A stretch of DNA of 64,000 bases from Phytohabitans flavus (GCF_011764545.1 NZ_AP022870.1:1348001-1412000), one strand, 5' to 3'; shown: positions 1-9,589, numbered from the stretch's first letter. The notes: generated by a model not told the origin, from the letters alone. Program-made: numbers and translations.

Positions 1-1
1 C

Positions 2-169
2 TGGGCCGCCCTGCTCGGCTCGCTGGTGATCGGCAGCATCTCCAACGGGCTGTACCTGCTCAACGCCAGCACCCAGATGCGCTGGACCATCGAGGGCCTC
101 GTTCTCGTGGCCGCGGTCGCCATCGATTCCACCATTTCCCGCAAATCAGGCGCGCAACGGGATTCCTGA
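2..169 (+). CDS. Sugar ABC transporter permease, C-terminal end (partial)
   Basis: The window opens inside this gene; 55 residues and a TGA stop are visible. The residues form a last hydrophobic helix ending in a short basic tail (SRKSG). The pattern WTIEGLVLVAAVAID close to the C-terminus is typical of ribose/xylose-type permeases (BPD_transp_2 family, XylH/RbsC-like), inner-membrane proteins that import a sugar together with a periplasmic-type binding protein and an ATPase. The next gene starts 8 bases after the stop with a purine-rich site between them, so it probably heads or belongs to the operon that follows. The substrate cannot be read from this end alone. Confidence 0.7.
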   Translation, partial: WAALLGSLVIGSISNGLYLLNASTQMRWTIEGLVLVAAVAIDSTISRKSGAQRDS

Positions 170-177
170 GGAGACAC

Positions 178-594
178 ATGGACATCCAGGCACCGACCAG
201 CCCGGCGACCGACGCGCAACGGGTGGTCATGGACTTCTTCGCCGCGCTAGGCGACACCGCCGCCCTCACCGGCGTCTTCACCGAGGACGCGACGTGGACC
301 GTATGGGGTGACTCGCCGCTCGCCGGCATCCACATAGGACGGGAAGCTGTCGTGTCCGGCTTCCACGCCGAGGCGGGAAAGCTGTTCGACCCCGACTACC
401 CGGGTGTGCTGACCGTCGAGCGGCTGATCGGCGACGGTCCGACCGTCGCCGCGGAGTTCACGTACCGGACGAGGACCGCGCTCGGGCGCCCGTACCACAA
501 CCACTACGTCGAAGTGTTCGAAGTGGACGGTGACCGGATCCGAGCCGTCCGCGAGTACATGGACACCGCGCACTTCGGGGCGGTGTGCTACTGA
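178..594 (+). CDS. NTF2-like / SnoaL-like small protein
   Basis: This 138-aa protein has the length and layout of the NTF2/ketosteroid-isomerase-like fold: an N-terminal helix (VVMDFFAALGD), a FTEDATW strand, the GREAVVSGF helix, then a curved sheet ending in an HNHYVEVFEVDGDRI block. Members are small cone-shaped enzymes (isomerases, dehydratases, cyclases) or binding proteins, so the reaction cannot be named. A GAGGAGA site lies 4 bases before the ATG at 178. The TGA stop shares a base with the ATG of the next gene (TGATG), so it is probably translationally coupled to the flavin monooxygenase. A second, unrelated NTF2-like gene follows two genes later, suggesting both handle intermediates of one oxidative pathway (inference). 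Confidence 0.75.
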   Translation: MDIQAPTSPATDAQRVVMDFFAALGDTAALTGVFTEDATWTVWGDSPLAGIHIGREAVVSGFHAEAGKLFDPDYPGVLTVERLIGDGPTVAAEFTYRTRTALGRPYHNHYVEVFEVDGDRIRAVREYMDTAHFGAVCY

Positions 595-1753
595 TGGGCG
601 CCACCAGAAGCGTCACCGTCGAGGTCGCGGTCATCGGCGCCGGACCGGGCGGGCTCGCCGCCGCCGCGATGGTCAAGCAAGCGGGCTTCCAGCCGGTCGT
701 CTTCGAACGTGCCGCCGACGTCGCCTCCTCGTGGCGCGGCCACTACGACCGGCTGCACCTGCACACGGTGCGTTGGATGTCGAACCTTCCCGGGCTGCCG
801 TTTCCGAGGAGCGAAGGCAAGTGGGTCTCGCGCGGCGGCGTCGTGTCCCACATGGAGACCTACGTCGCGCACTTCGGGCTCGACGTGCGTACCGGCGTCG
901 ACGTGACCCGCATCGACGCCGCGCCCGGCGGGTGGCGGCTGGAGACCTCGCAGGGGCCGGTCCACGCCTGGGCGGTGGTCGTCGCCACCGGCTACAACCG
1001 CGTCCCGATCGAGCCCAGCTGGCCGGGCCGCGACACCTTCCAGGGCGAGTTCGTTCGCGCCGCCGACTACAAGAACCCCACGCCGTACCGCGGCAAGAAC
1101 GTCCTTGTCGTCGGCCCGGGCAACTCGGGCGCGGAGATCGCCACAGATCTCGCCGAGGGCGGTGCCCGTACCGTCTGGCTGTCCTACCGCACCCCGCCGA
1201 ACATTATTTCCCGCGACCGTCCGCTGCCCCCGCCGGTGCTCGGCGTCGTCATGGAGAGACTGCGGGTCGGGCCCCGGCTCGGCGACTGGATCGCGGCCAC
1301 CATCCAGCGCCGCACGATCGGCGACATGACCCGGTACGGATTTCCGCCGGCGCCGCGCAGCATCGGTACCCAGATGGTCCGCGACGAGGTCATCCCGATC
1401 ATCGACCTCGGCCTCGTCAAGCAGGTCAAGGCCGGCCGGGTCACGCCGGTACCGGAGACGAAGAGCCTGGAGGGGCACGAGGTCGTGCTCGCCGACGGGC
1501 AGCGACTGGACGCGGACGTCGTGGTCTGCTGCATCGGCTACCGCCCCGGGCTGGAGCCGCTCGTCGGGCACCTCGGGCTCGTCGGGCCCAAGAAAGGCCA
1601 CCCGATCGTGTACGGCGGCGACACCGCCCGAACGCGCCCCGACTGCATTTCGTCGGTATGCGCGCCGTGACGACTGGTCTGTTCCGCGAGTTCGGCATCG
1701 AAGCGAAGGCGGTCGCCGCCGCGCTCAAGCGTGCCAAGACCGAGAAAGGCTGA
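594..1753 (+). CDS. FAD/NAD(P)-dependent monooxygenase (CzcO/FMO type), frameshifted near its 3' end
   Basis: The protein opens with an FAD-binding Rossmann motif (GAGPGGLAAA, about residue 14) and has a second dinucleotide motif for NADPH in the middle (VVGPGNSGAEIA). This is the layout of class-B flavoprotein monooxygenases (FMO, Baeyer-Villiger and CzcO-like enzymes), which insert one oxygen atom into an organic substrate. ATG 594 overlaps the preceding TGA. The open frame stops at 1670 in an aberrant tail, but the neighbouring frame carries the expected ending (LHFVGMR, then GLFREFG) to a stop at 1751-1753. Adding one C to the CCC at 1627-1629 joins them into a 386-aa protein of normal length. 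I regard this as a probable sequencing deletion rather than a dead gene. The substrate is unknown. Confidence 0.75.
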
Positions 1754-1756
1754 CCC

Positions 1757-2266
1757 ATGAACGACCTTCCCCGCGAGCTGCGGGATCTGCTCGACAAGCA
1801 GGCGATCCGCGACCACCTGATGCGGTACTGCCGTGGTGTCGACCGCTGCGACGCGGACCTGATGAAGAGCATCTTCCACGCCGACGGCACCGCGTTCGGC
1901 ACCAACGCTTGGGAATTCTGCGACCACTTCGTACCCACCAACGAGGCCGACACCACGTTCACCGTCCACATGCTCGGCAACATCCTCGTGGACGTCGACG
2001 GCGACGTCGCCTACTCCGAGGCGTACTTCGTCACCTGGGTCGGCCGAGCCGAGGACGGCACCGGGTACATCGACGCGTTCTGCGGCCGGTACGTCGACCG
2101 CTGGGAGCGCCGTGCCGGCGAATGGGGTGTGGTGACCCGGCGGACAGTACAGGAGTGGAGCCGGGCGAATGTCGCCGGAACAGAAATGTTCCCGGTCCCG
2201 GCCAGCGAGGAGGGCACGTTCGTGACCCCGATCCGTGGCCGTGACGACGTGTCGTACCACGGTTAG
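1757..2266 (+). CDS. NTF2-like (SnoaL_4-type) protein
   Basis: A 169-aa protein starting 3 bases after the corrected end of the monooxygenase. Its N-terminal helix (LLDKQAIRDHLMRYCRGVDR) followed by D-DLMKSIFHADG is characteristic of the SnoaL_4 subgroup of the NTF2-like superfamily, which includes scytalone-dehydratase-like and ring-hydroxylase beta-subunit-like proteins. The later HMLGNILVDVDGD and AYFVTWVG strands match the usual curved sheet. The conserved D-R pair and His residues could be catalytic, but no reaction can be assigned. Its position between a flavin monooxygenase and two aldehyde dehydrogenases suggests that it processes an oxygenated intermediate. Confidence 0.75.
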   Translation: MNDLPRELRDLLDKQAIRDHLMRYCRGVDRCDADLMKSIFHADGTAFGTNAWEFCDHFVPTNEADTTFTVHMLGNILVDVDGDVAYSEAYFVTWVGRAEDGTGYIDAFCGRYVDRWERRAGEWGVVTRRTVQEWSRANVAGTEMFPVPASEEGTFVTPIRGRDDVSYHG

Positions 2267-2275
2267 GAGGCCCGG

Positions 2276-3733
2276 GTGCACGCGCGTTTGCTGATTGACG
2301 GTGAATGGGTCGAGGCGGACGGCGGCGGCCGGTTCGACGTCTGCGACCCGGCCACCGGTGCGACGGTGGGATCCGCCGCCGCCGGAAGCGAAGTCGACGT
2401 CCGCCGCGCGGTCGACGCGGCCGCGGCGGCATTGCCCGGCTGGCGGGCCACCGCGGCCGTGGACCGGTCGAAGATCCTGCGCCGGGCGGCGGCTGTCGTG
2501 CGGGAGCGGGCCGAGCAGATCGCCGCGACAATGACGGCCGAACAGGGCAAGCCACTGGCCGAGTCGCGCGGCGAGGTCGAGTACGCGGCAAGCTTCTTCG
2601 ACTGGTTCGCCGGCGAGGCCGAACGCGCCTACGGCCAGGTCGTACCCGCGATGAACGCGGCCAACCGGGTGCTCGTGCTGCCGCAGCCGGTCGGGGTCGC
2701 CGCGGCGATCACGCCGTGGAACTTCCCGGCCGCGCTGGTCGCCCGCAAGCTCGCCCCGGCGATGGCGGCGGGCTGTACCAGCATCGTCAAGCCAGCCGAA
2801 GCAACCCCGCTGACCGCCGCAGCGCTGCTGGCGGCCGTCACCGACGCCGGCACCCCACCCGGGGTGGCGAACCTCGTCACGCTCGCCGACCCGCGACCGT
2901 TCTCGGCGGCCATCTTCGCCGACCAGCGGGTGCGGAAAGTGTCGTTCACCGGCTCGACCGAGGTCGGCAAACACCTCATCCGGATGTCCGCCGACCAGGT
3001 CAAGCGGGTCTCGTTGGAGCTCGGCGGGCACGCGCCGTACGTCGTATTCGCCGACGCCGATTTGGACCAGGCGGTCGACGGCATCATGGCGTCGAAGTTC
3101 CGCAACGCCGGCCAGACCTGCGTCTGCGCCAACCGGGTGTATGTCCAGCGACCCGTCTACGAGCAGGTGCTCGCCATGCTCGCCACCCGGACCGCGGCGC
3201 TGACCGTGGGACGCGGCACCGAACCCGGTGTCGAGATTGGACCGCTCATCGACGCCAAGGCGGTGGAGAAGGTCGACGCGCACGTCCGGGACGCGGTCGA
3301 CAAGGGGGCGCGGCTGCTCGCCGGCGGAACCCGCCTGACCGATGGCGCGTTCGCGGAAGGCTCCTTCTACGCGCCGACGGTGCTCGACGGGATCAGCCCG
3401 GAGATGCGGATCTGGACCGAGGAGACGTTCGGCCCGGTCGCCGGGGTCACCGCTTTCGACAGCGAGGAGGAAGCGATCCGGCTCGCCAACGACTCCGTGT
3501 ACGGGCTGTCCGCGTACTTCCATACCCGTGACTACGCGCGGCTGTTGCGGGTCGCCGAACAGCTCGAGTACGGCGTCGTCGGCGCCAACACCGGCATCAT
3601 CAGCGCCGCCAACGTCCCGTTCGGGGGCATGAAGGAATCCGGCTACGGCCGTGAAGGCGGGTCACTCGGCATCGACGAGTACCTCGAACACAAGTACGTC
3701 CTGGTCGCCGATGTCAGCCAAACGAGGAGATGA
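2276..3733 (+). CDS. NAD(P)-dependent aldehyde dehydrogenase (semialdehyde dehydrogenase-like)
   Basis: A 485-aa protein of normal family length. It shows the ALDH signatures in order: the ITPWNFP cofactor motif, KPAE, FTGSTEVGK, LELGG with the general base near Glu248, GQTC with the nucleophile near Cys282, and EETFGPV. The ending FGGMKESGYGREGG with a YLEHKYV tail resembles succinate- and 2-oxoglutarate-semialdehyde dehydrogenases (GabD/DavD-like). The GTG at 2276 follows an AGGAGG-like site at 2266-2271. The enzyme should oxidise an aldehyde to an acid in the cytoplasm. A second, clearly different ALDH follows directly, so the pathway probably generates two aldehydes or one enzyme is a specialist (inference). 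Confidence 0.88.
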   Translation: MHARLLIDGEWVEADGGGRFDVCDPATGATVGSAAAGSEVDVRRAVDAAAAALPGWRATAAVDRSKILRRAAAVVRERAEQIAATMTAEQGKPLAESRGEVEYAASFFDWFAGEAERAYGQVVPAMNAANRVLVLPQPVGVAAAITPWNFPAALVARKLAPAMAAGCTSIVKPAEATPLTAAALLAAVTDAGTPPGVANLVTLADPRPFSAAIFADQRVRKVSFTGSTEVGKHLIRMSADQVKRVSLELGGHAPYVVFADADLDQAVDGIMASKFRNAGQTCVCANRVYVQRPVYEQVLAMLATRTAALTVGRGTEPGVEIGPLIDAKAVEKVDAHVRDAVDKGARLLAGGTRLTDGAFAEGSFYAPTVLDGISPEMRIWTEETFGPVAGVTAFDSEEEAIRLANDSVYGLSAYFHTRDYARLLRVAEQLEYGVVGANTGIISAANVPFGGMKESGYGREGGSLGIDEYLEHKYVLVADVSQTRR

Positions 3734-3737
3734 CCCC

Positions 3738-5186
3738 GTGGTGGGAGAGCTGTTGATCGGCGGCCAGTTCCGGCCGGCCGCCTCCGGAGACACGTTTGCC
3801 AGCATCAACCCGACGACCGGCGAACAGGCCGGTCAGGTGGCCCGCGCCGGCGCCGAGGACGTCGACACGGCGGTCGCCGCCGCCCGTGCGGCGTTCGAAG
3901 GGACCTGGCGCGACGCCAGCCCGCTCGCGCGGCAGAAGGTACTGCAACGCCTGGCCGGACTCATCGAGGAGAACGCCGAAGAGTTGGCACTGCTCGACAC
4001 CGTCGACGTCGGTGTGCCGATCGCCCGCTCCCGCGGCAACGTCCTCGGCGCGGCCAACGCGATGCTCGCCTACGCCGCCGGTGCCCGCACCGTGCGCGGC
4101 AGCACCATCGAGAACTCCGTCTCCCGGGACATGTTCTCGTACACCCTCAAGGAGCCGGTCGGTGTCGTCGGCGCGATAATCCCGTGGAACAACCCGGTCA
4201 ACACGATGATCGGGAAGATCGGGCCGGCACTCGCGGCCGGCTGCACGGTCGTGCTCAAGCCCGCGGAGCAGTCGCCGCTGAGCGCGGTCCGGGTCGCCGA
4301 GCTATGCGTCGAGGCCGGTATCCCGGACGGCGTCGTCAATGTGCTGACCGGGTTCGGCGACGCCGGCGCCGCGCTCTCCGCGCACCCCGGCGTCGACAAG
4401 ATCTCGTTCACCGGTTCGGTGGAGACCGGCCAGGCCATCATCCGCGCCTCCGCCGGCAACATGAAACGCCTGACCCTGGAGCTGGGCGGGAAGTCGCCGG
4501 ACATCGTCTTCGCCGACGCCGACCTCGACGCCGCGGTGGCTGGGGCGGCGATGGGCGCGTATCTGCTGTCCGGCCAGTTCTGCGCGGCCGGCACCCGCCT
4601 GTTCGTGGAGCGCAAGGTCTACGACGAGTTTCTGGCCAGGGTGGTCGAGTACGGCCGTGCATTGGAAGTCGGCGACCCGACGGACGAGTCGACCGTGCTG
4701 GGGCCGCTCGTCTCCAGCGAGCAGCTCGCCAAGGTACTGTCCTTTATCGACACCGGCGTGGCCGAGGGTGCCCGCCTGCTCAGCGGTGGTAGCCGCGACC
4801 CCGGACCCGGGTACTTCCTGCCACCGACCGTCTTCGGCGAGGTCGGCGCCGCGATGACCATCGCCCGCGAGGAGATCTTCGGCCCGGTGCTCGCCGCCAT
4901 GCCGTTCGACGACATCGACGAGGTCCTGCCGGCCGCCAACGCCACCCGCTATGGGCTCGCGGCCGGCGTGTGGACCAGCGACGTCACGAAGGTGCACTGG
5001 CTGGCGCCGCGGCTGGAGTCCGGCATGGTATGGGTCAACACCTACGGCAACTACGACAAGGCGGTGCCGTTCGGCGGGTACAAGATGAGCGGCCTGGGCG
5101 TGGAGAACGGCGCCGAGGGCCTCGAGCAGTACCTGAAGTCCAAGTGCGTGTGGATCAACGCGGCCCGGCCGATCGCGTTCCGGTGA
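3738..5186 (+). CDS. Aldehyde dehydrogenase family protein
   Basis: A 482-aa aldehyde dehydrogenase with IPWNNP, KPAEQSPLSA, FTGSVETG, LELGGKSPD (Glu248), GQFC (Cys282) and EEIFGPV, ending in a SGLGVENGAEGLEQYLKSK tail. It belongs to the PuuC/BetB-like branch rather than the GabD-like branch of its neighbour. The frame is open further upstream, but GTG 3738 is preferred: GAGGAGA at 3724-3730 sits 7 bases before it, and the LLIGGQF start typical of the family follows at once. Its stop overlaps the GTG of the next gene (GTGA), so translation is coupled. Catalytic residues are intact; the substrate is unknown. Confidence 0.87.
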   Translation: MVGELLIGGQFRPAASGDTFASINPTTGEQAGQVARAGAEDVDTAVAAARAAFEGTWRDASPLARQKVLQRLAGLIEENAEELALLDTVDVGVPIARSRGNVLGAANAMLAYAAGARTVRGSTIENSVSRDMFSYTLKEPVGVVGAIIPWNNPVNTMIGKIGPALAAGCTVVLKPAEQSPLSAVRVAELCVEAGIPDGVVNVLTGFGDAGAALSAHPGVDKISFTGSVETGQAIIRASAGNMKRLTLELGGKSPDIVFADADLDAAVAGAAMGAYLLSGQFCAAGTRLFVERKVYDEFLARVVEYGRALEVGDPTDESTVLGPLVSSEQLAKVLSFIDTGVAEGARLLSGGSRDPGPGYFLPPTVFGEVGAAMTIAREEIFGPVLAAMPFDDIDEVLPAANATRYGLAAGVWTSDVTKVHWLAPRLESGMVWVNTYGNYDKAVPFGGYKMSGLGVENGAEGLEQYLKSKCVWINAARPIAFR

Positions 5187-6109
5187 CCGGCTACGCACCC
5201 GCCACCGGCTGGCGAGGATTCCTCGACACCGGCGTCACCTTCCACGGCGACGCCAACGCGGTCGCGGTCACCTCCCGTGATGAGGTGGTCGTGTTCAACC
5301 GCGGCCCCGTCCCGGTGACCGTGTTCGACCGGTCGGGTGCGCTGACCGCGGCGTGGGGGACGGGTGAGTTCGCCCGGCCCCACGCCGTCACCGTCGACCG
5401 CGACGACAACCTGTGGCTTGTCGACGGCCGCGGCGGCCACACCGTGCAGCAGCGCGCCCTCGACGGTGAGCTGCTCCTGCGCCTCGGTGGCACTCCGGCC
5501 GAGCCGCATTCGGGCCAGCCGTTCAACTGCCCGACCGACATCGCGATCCACGAGCCGACCGGCGACGTGTTCGTCTCCGACGGCTACGGCAACTCCAGCG
5601 TCCACCGCTTCGACCGGACAGGGCGGCACATCCTGTCCTGGGGAACGCCGGGCGGTGACCCCGGCCAGTTCTATGTCCCGCACAACCTCGCCTTCCTCGA
5701 CGAGGAACACCTGATCGTCTGCGACCGGGAGAACTTCCGCCTACAGATCTTCACCGTCGACGGCGCGTTCGTCGCGCAGTGGCACGCCTTCCGGCCCTGT
5801 GCCATCACCGTCCGGGCCGGCCTCGTCTACCTCGCCGAGCTGGGACCGGCGCCGGCCTATCACGGCCTGCCCGACCTGGGCAGCCGGGTGCGCATCCTGA
5901 CCGGTGACGGCCGGCGGGTCGGCACTGTCGGCGCCAGCCGCCCGGGGTACGGCGCGGACGAGTTCGTCGCGCCGCACAGCATCGCGCTCGACTCGGCCGG
6001 CAACCTCTACGTGGCCGAGGTCGCCCGCACCTGGGCCCGCGACACCCTCCATATCGACTGGCCGGGCACCGAGCCGGTCAGCCTCAAGAAGTGGGAGCTG
6101 ACCACATGA
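5183..6109 (+). CDS. NHL-repeat / six-bladed beta-propeller protein
   Basis: A 308-aa protein built of repeated units of the form (F/P)xG(x)D-x-V-(hydrophobic)3-D, e.g. PHAVTVDRDDNLWLVD, CPTDIAIHEPTGDVFVSD and VPHNLAFLDEEHLIVCD. These are NHL repeats of the peptidyl-hydroxyglycine-lyase / gluconolactonase-like propeller superfamily. No signal peptide is visible, so it is probably cytoplasmic. GTG 5183 overlaps the preceding stop, which fixes the start. Between aldehyde dehydrogenases and a sugar-acid-type dehydratase, a lactonase-like role is plausible, but propellers of this kind also act only as binding platforms, so the activity is unproven. Confidence 0.7.
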   Translation: MTGYAPATGWRGFLDTGVTFHGDANAVAVTSRDEVVVFNRGPVPVTVFDRSGALTAAWGTGEFARPHAVTVDRDDNLWLVDGRGGHTVQQRALDGELLLRLGGTPAEPHSGQPFNCPTDIAIHEPTGDVFVSDGYGNSSVHRFDRTGRHILSWGTPGGDPGQFYVPHNLAFLDEEHLIVCDRENFRLQIFTVDGAFVAQWHAFRPCAITVRAGLVYLAELGPAPAYHGLPDLGSRVRILTGDGRRVGTVGASRPGYGADEFVAPHSIALDSAGNLYVAEVARTWARDTLHIDWPGTEPVSLKKWELTT

Positions 6110-7772
6110 CCACCGGCTTCGCGCACGGCCTTACGTCCTACGGCGACCGGGGATTCAGCCGGTACCTGCGGCAGGCGTTCCTCGCGTCGGCCGGCTATGG
6201 CGAGGACGACTGGGACCGACCGGTGGTCGGCATCGCACACACCATCTCCGACTACGTCACCTGTCACCGGCAGATGCCCGAGCTGGTCGAGCGGGTACGG
6301 CGGGGAGTCGAGGCCGCCGGCGGGATCGCGATGGCGTTCCCGGTGACCCCCTTGGCGAGATCTTCCTGGCACCGACGTCGATGCTGCTGCGCAACCTGGC
6401 GGCGATGGAAGCCGAGGAACTCGTCCGCGCCCAGCCGATGGACGCGGTCGTCTTCGTCGGCGGCTGCGACAAGACGGTACCGGCCCAGCTAATGGCCGCC
6501 GCGTCAGCCGGCGTGCCGGCGGCGTTCACGGTCGCCGGGCCGATGCTGACCGGCTCGTGGCACGGCAAACGGCTCGGCGCCTGCACCGACTGCCGCCGGT
6601 ACTGGAGCGAACACCGGGCCGGTCGGCTCGACGACACCGAGATCGCCGACGTACGCGACGAACTGTGCCAGACCGCCGGTACCTGCTCGGTGATGGGTAC
6701 CGCGTCCACAATGGCCTGCCTCGTCGAGACGCTCGGGCTGATGGCGCCCGGTGGTGCCACCCACCCGGCCCCGTCGGGCGCCCGACTGCGGCACGGGCGG
6801 CTGACCGGACAGCTCGCCACCACTTTGGCCACCACCCCGAGAGAGGTACTCACGCCGGCTGCCTTCCGCAACGCGCTCGTCGTACTGTGCGCCCTCGGCG
6901 GTTCCACGAACGCGGTGATACACCTGCTCGCGCTCGCCAGGCGCGTCGGCGTACCGCTGTCGCTGCACGACTTCGCCGACGTCTCCCGGACCACGCCCGT
7001 GCTGGTCGACTGCAAACCGGCCGGTGACGGCTACCTGGAGGACATGGACCGGGCCGGGGGCGTACCGGTCCTGATGAAGGCGCTCGAGCCGCTGCTCGAC
7101 CTGTCCACAGTGGGCATCACCGGTGAACCGCTCGGCGACCTGCTGGCCCGCACGCCGGCGCCGCAGCCGTGGCAGCGCACGATCCGGACCGTCGAGGACC
7201 CGCTGAAGCCGGCCGACGGCCTCGCGGTGCTGACCGGATCGCTCGCCCCCGACGGCGCCGTGCTGAAGACCTCCGCGGCCACGGCGTCGCTGCTGCGCCA
7301 CCGCGGCCCGGCGGTCGTGTTCGACGGGCCGCAGGACCTGGAACGCCGGCTCGACGACGAGACCCTCGCCGTGACCGAGGACCACGTGCTGATACTGCGG
7401 AACGCCGGCCCGGTCGCCGCGGGGATGCCCGAGGCCGGTCTGATCCCGATCCCACGCCGGCTCGCCGCGGCTGGCGTGCGCGACATGGTACGGATCTCCG
7501 ATGCCCGGATGAGCGGCACCGGCTACGGCACGGTGGTCCTCCACGTCAGCCCGGAGGCAGCGGCGGGTGGGCCGCTGGGCCTCGTGGCCGACGGCGACCT
7601 GGTCGAGCTCGACGCCCACGCCGGCCGGCTCGACCTGCTGGTCGACCCGGCGGAGCTCGCCGCCCGAAAGGCACGGTGGCAACCACCGGTGCCACCGCCG
7701 CGCGGCTGGCGCCGACTCTTCGCGGAACACGTCACTCAGGCCGATGCAGGTGCTGATCTTGACTTCCTGTAA
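6106..7772 (+). CDS. IlvD/Edd family dehydratase (dihydroxy-acid or sugar-acid dehydratase), frameshifted
   Basis: With one repair this is a 555-aa Fe-S dehydratase. Conserved cysteines appear as SDYVTCH, GGCDKT and AGTCSVMGTAS, and the C-terminal part has the DARMSGTGYG motif. The family removes water from 2,3-dihydroxy acids (branched-chain amino acid synthesis) or aldonic acids (Entner-Doudoroff or non-phosphorylative sugar pathways). The N-terminus lies in one frame to about 6350 and continues from LGEIFLAPTS in the next; one extra C in CCCCC at 6347-6351 joins them. ATG 6106 overlaps the upstream TGA. With a sugar-type permease, propeller and ALDHs around it, a catabolic sugar-acid role is more likely than biosynthesis (inference). 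Confidence 0.8.
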
Positions 7773-7820
7773 AATGCTGGTTTTCGATCCCAACGCGCCT
7801 GCCGACAAGGAGCGTCCCCG

Positions 7821-8621
7821 TTGACCGTGACGCGAAACCCTCGTGACGCCGACGGGCCCGACAAAGCAGCGAAGTTCGCCCGGGTCACCCGCCGCGGTGC
7901 CACCGCTGAGGCGGTTGCTGGCATCCAGGACCTGATCCGCGGTGGCAAGCTCAAGGCCGGCGAGCGCCTGCCCACCGAGCGAGAGCTGGCCGAGGCCCTC
8001 GGCCTGAGCCGCCCGACGGTGCGCGAAGCAATCCAGGCCCTCGCCGCCATGAACATCCTCGACGTCCGGCACGGCTCCGGCATCTTCGTCGCCTCGCTGG
8101 ACCTGTCCACACTCCTGGCCCCGCTGTGGTTCGCACTGGAGCTGACCGAGCCCGCGTTCGACCAGCTCTACGAGGTGCGGATCGTGCTGGAGCCCTACGC
8201 GGCCCAGCTCGCCGCCGCCCGTGCCACCCCCGGCGACCTCGCCGCCATCCAGGACGCGTTCAAGCCCATCAGCGATGTCGGCCTCGACCGCGACACCCGC
8301 TTGGCGGCGGACGTGATCCTGCACCGCAGCATCATCGAGGCATCACACAACGACCTGCTCGTCGGCGTCGTCGCGAGCCTGGGCGTGCTGGCCCGCAAGA
8401 GCCGCGAGCTGACCGTCGAGCTGCCCGATCGCGAGGCGCAGGCGGTCGAGGAACACCGCGCCCTTGTCGACGCGATCCTCCGCCGCGACCCAGAGGCCGC
8501 CCGCCACGCGATGCACCGCCACCTCAGCAACGTCTACCTCGACGCCCAGCAGCATCGCACCGAGATGTTCGGATCCGGGGAAGTCCTGGGGACGTCGCTA
8601 CCCCCGCGCCACGCAACGTGA
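7821..8621 (+). CDS. FadR-type GntR family transcriptional regulator
   Basis: A 266-aa protein with an N-terminal winged helix (LIRGGKLKAGERLPTERELA, then GLSRPTVREAI) and an all-helical FCD ligand domain (EVRIVLEPYAAQLAAARAT, with LHRSIIEASHNDLL and EEHRALVDAILRRDPEAA). FCD regulators of this type normally repress catabolic operons and release DNA when they bind a small organic acid with a metal. The TTG at 7821 is chosen because AAGGAG at 7807-7812 precedes it at good spacing; GTG 7827 is an alternative. It sits 48 bases after the dehydratase and in the same direction, so it is the likely local regulator of the upstream operon (inference). Confidence 0.88.
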   Translation: MTVTRNPRDADGPDKAAKFARVTRRGATAEAVAGIQDLIRGGKLKAGERLPTERELAEALGLSRPTVREAIQALAAMNILDVRHGSGIFVASLDLSTLLAPLWFALELTEPAFDQLYEVRIVLEPYAAQLAAARATPGDLAAIQDAFKPISDVGLDRDTRLAADVILHRSIIEASHNDLLVGVVASLGVLARKSRELTVELPDREAQAVEEHRALVDAILRRDPEAARHAMHRHLSNVYLDAQQHRTEMFGSGEVLGTSLPPRHAT

Positions 8622-8686
8622 CGAGCCCGGGGATCCTCAGCATCCACTTCTGTCGATGACCGGATGTTGGCTGGCATGCTCGAGGC

Positions 8687-9511
8687 GTGATTGCCGTCAA
8701 GGGACAGGTCGTGCTGGTGACGGGAGCGGGGCGGGGCCTGGGTGAGGCCTATGCCAGGCTCCTGGCCGCGCGTGGGGCACACGTTGCCGTGCATGACGCG
8801 GGCGTGGACCGCGACGGTAGCGGCACCGACCCGGCCGTCGCCCGCGCGGTTCGCGACGCGATCGTCGACGCCGGCGGTCGTGCCTCCGCGCACATGCAGA
8901 ATCTGGCCACCCGATCGGGCTGCGAGGGACTGATCGATGATGTCCTTGCCGAGTACGGACGCGTCGATGCCTTGATCCACAACGCGGGTATCGTCCGCTA
9001 CCACGGCATCGGCGACGCCCCGGTAGAGGAATACGACAGAACCATGGCGATCAACGCCGATTCCGCGTGGTGGCTGTGCCGGGCGGTATGGCCGTTGATG
9101 CGGGCGCAGGCCTACGGCAGGATCGTGCTGACCATCTCCGACTATGGGCTGCGCACGATCGACGGCGCTGACGTCGCCGCCTACAGCGTGAGCAAGGGGG
9201 CTCAGTTCGGCCTTATGAACGCTCTGGCTGGCGAGGGCCGAGTACACGGGATTCTGGTCAACGCGATCTGTCCGGTGGCTGCCACCCGAATCTTCCGGCG
9301 CGCCGTGCAGCCGCAGGAACTCACTCCCGCTTCGGTGGCCCCAGGTGTTGCCGTACTCGCGTCCCGCGATTGCCCCTTCACCGGATACGTTCTCAAGGCT
9401 GCCGGAGGTGCCTGGAGCATCCACCAGATCACCACATTGCGGCGGGCCGACCTCGGCGCCGACGCCTCCCCGGAAGACGTGCTCGCCTGGGCTACCCAAC
9501 CCACGGACTGA
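8687..9511 (+). CDS. Short-chain dehydrogenase/reductase
   Basis: A 274-aa SDR with the cofactor motif TGAGRGLG near the N-terminus, the NNAG-equivalent HNAG, and the catalytic pair in AAYSVSK (YxxxK). The motif VNAICPVAATR and a C-terminal FTGYVLKAAGG follow. It resembles the single-domain SDRs related to the hydroxyacyl-CoA dehydrogenase part of multifunctional enzyme type 2, which open with a VVLVTGAGRGLG sequence and carry a long first loop. It lies 65 bases after the GntR gene on the same strand and may belong to the same regulon. GTG 8687 is the only good start before the Rossmann motif. Confidence 0.82.
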   Translation: MIAVKGQVVLVTGAGRGLGEAYARLLAARGAHVAVHDAGVDRDGSGTDPAVARAVRDAIVDAGGRASAHMQNLATRSGCEGLIDDVLAEYGRVDALIHNAGIVRYHGIGDAPVEEYDRTMAINADSAWWLCRAVWPLMRAQAYGRIVLTISDYGLRTIDGADVAAYSVSKGAQFGLMNALAGEGRVHGILVNAICPVAATRIFRRAVQPQELTPASVAPGVAVLASRDCPFTGYVLKAAGGAWSIHQITTLRRADLGADASPEDVLAWATQPTD

Positions 9512-9589
9512 TCATTCACCCCTGCCGTCCGGCGGTCGACAAAGGCCGCGGTCCTGGAGCGGTTCGCCGCCGAGGGCGTCCCCGACGGG

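Noticed and set aside
7759..7790. TTGACT and TAAAAT as a -35/-10 promoter for the GntR gene.
   Set aside because: The two hexamers are only about 5 bases apart and the second overlaps the stop of the upstream gene; spacing is not workable.
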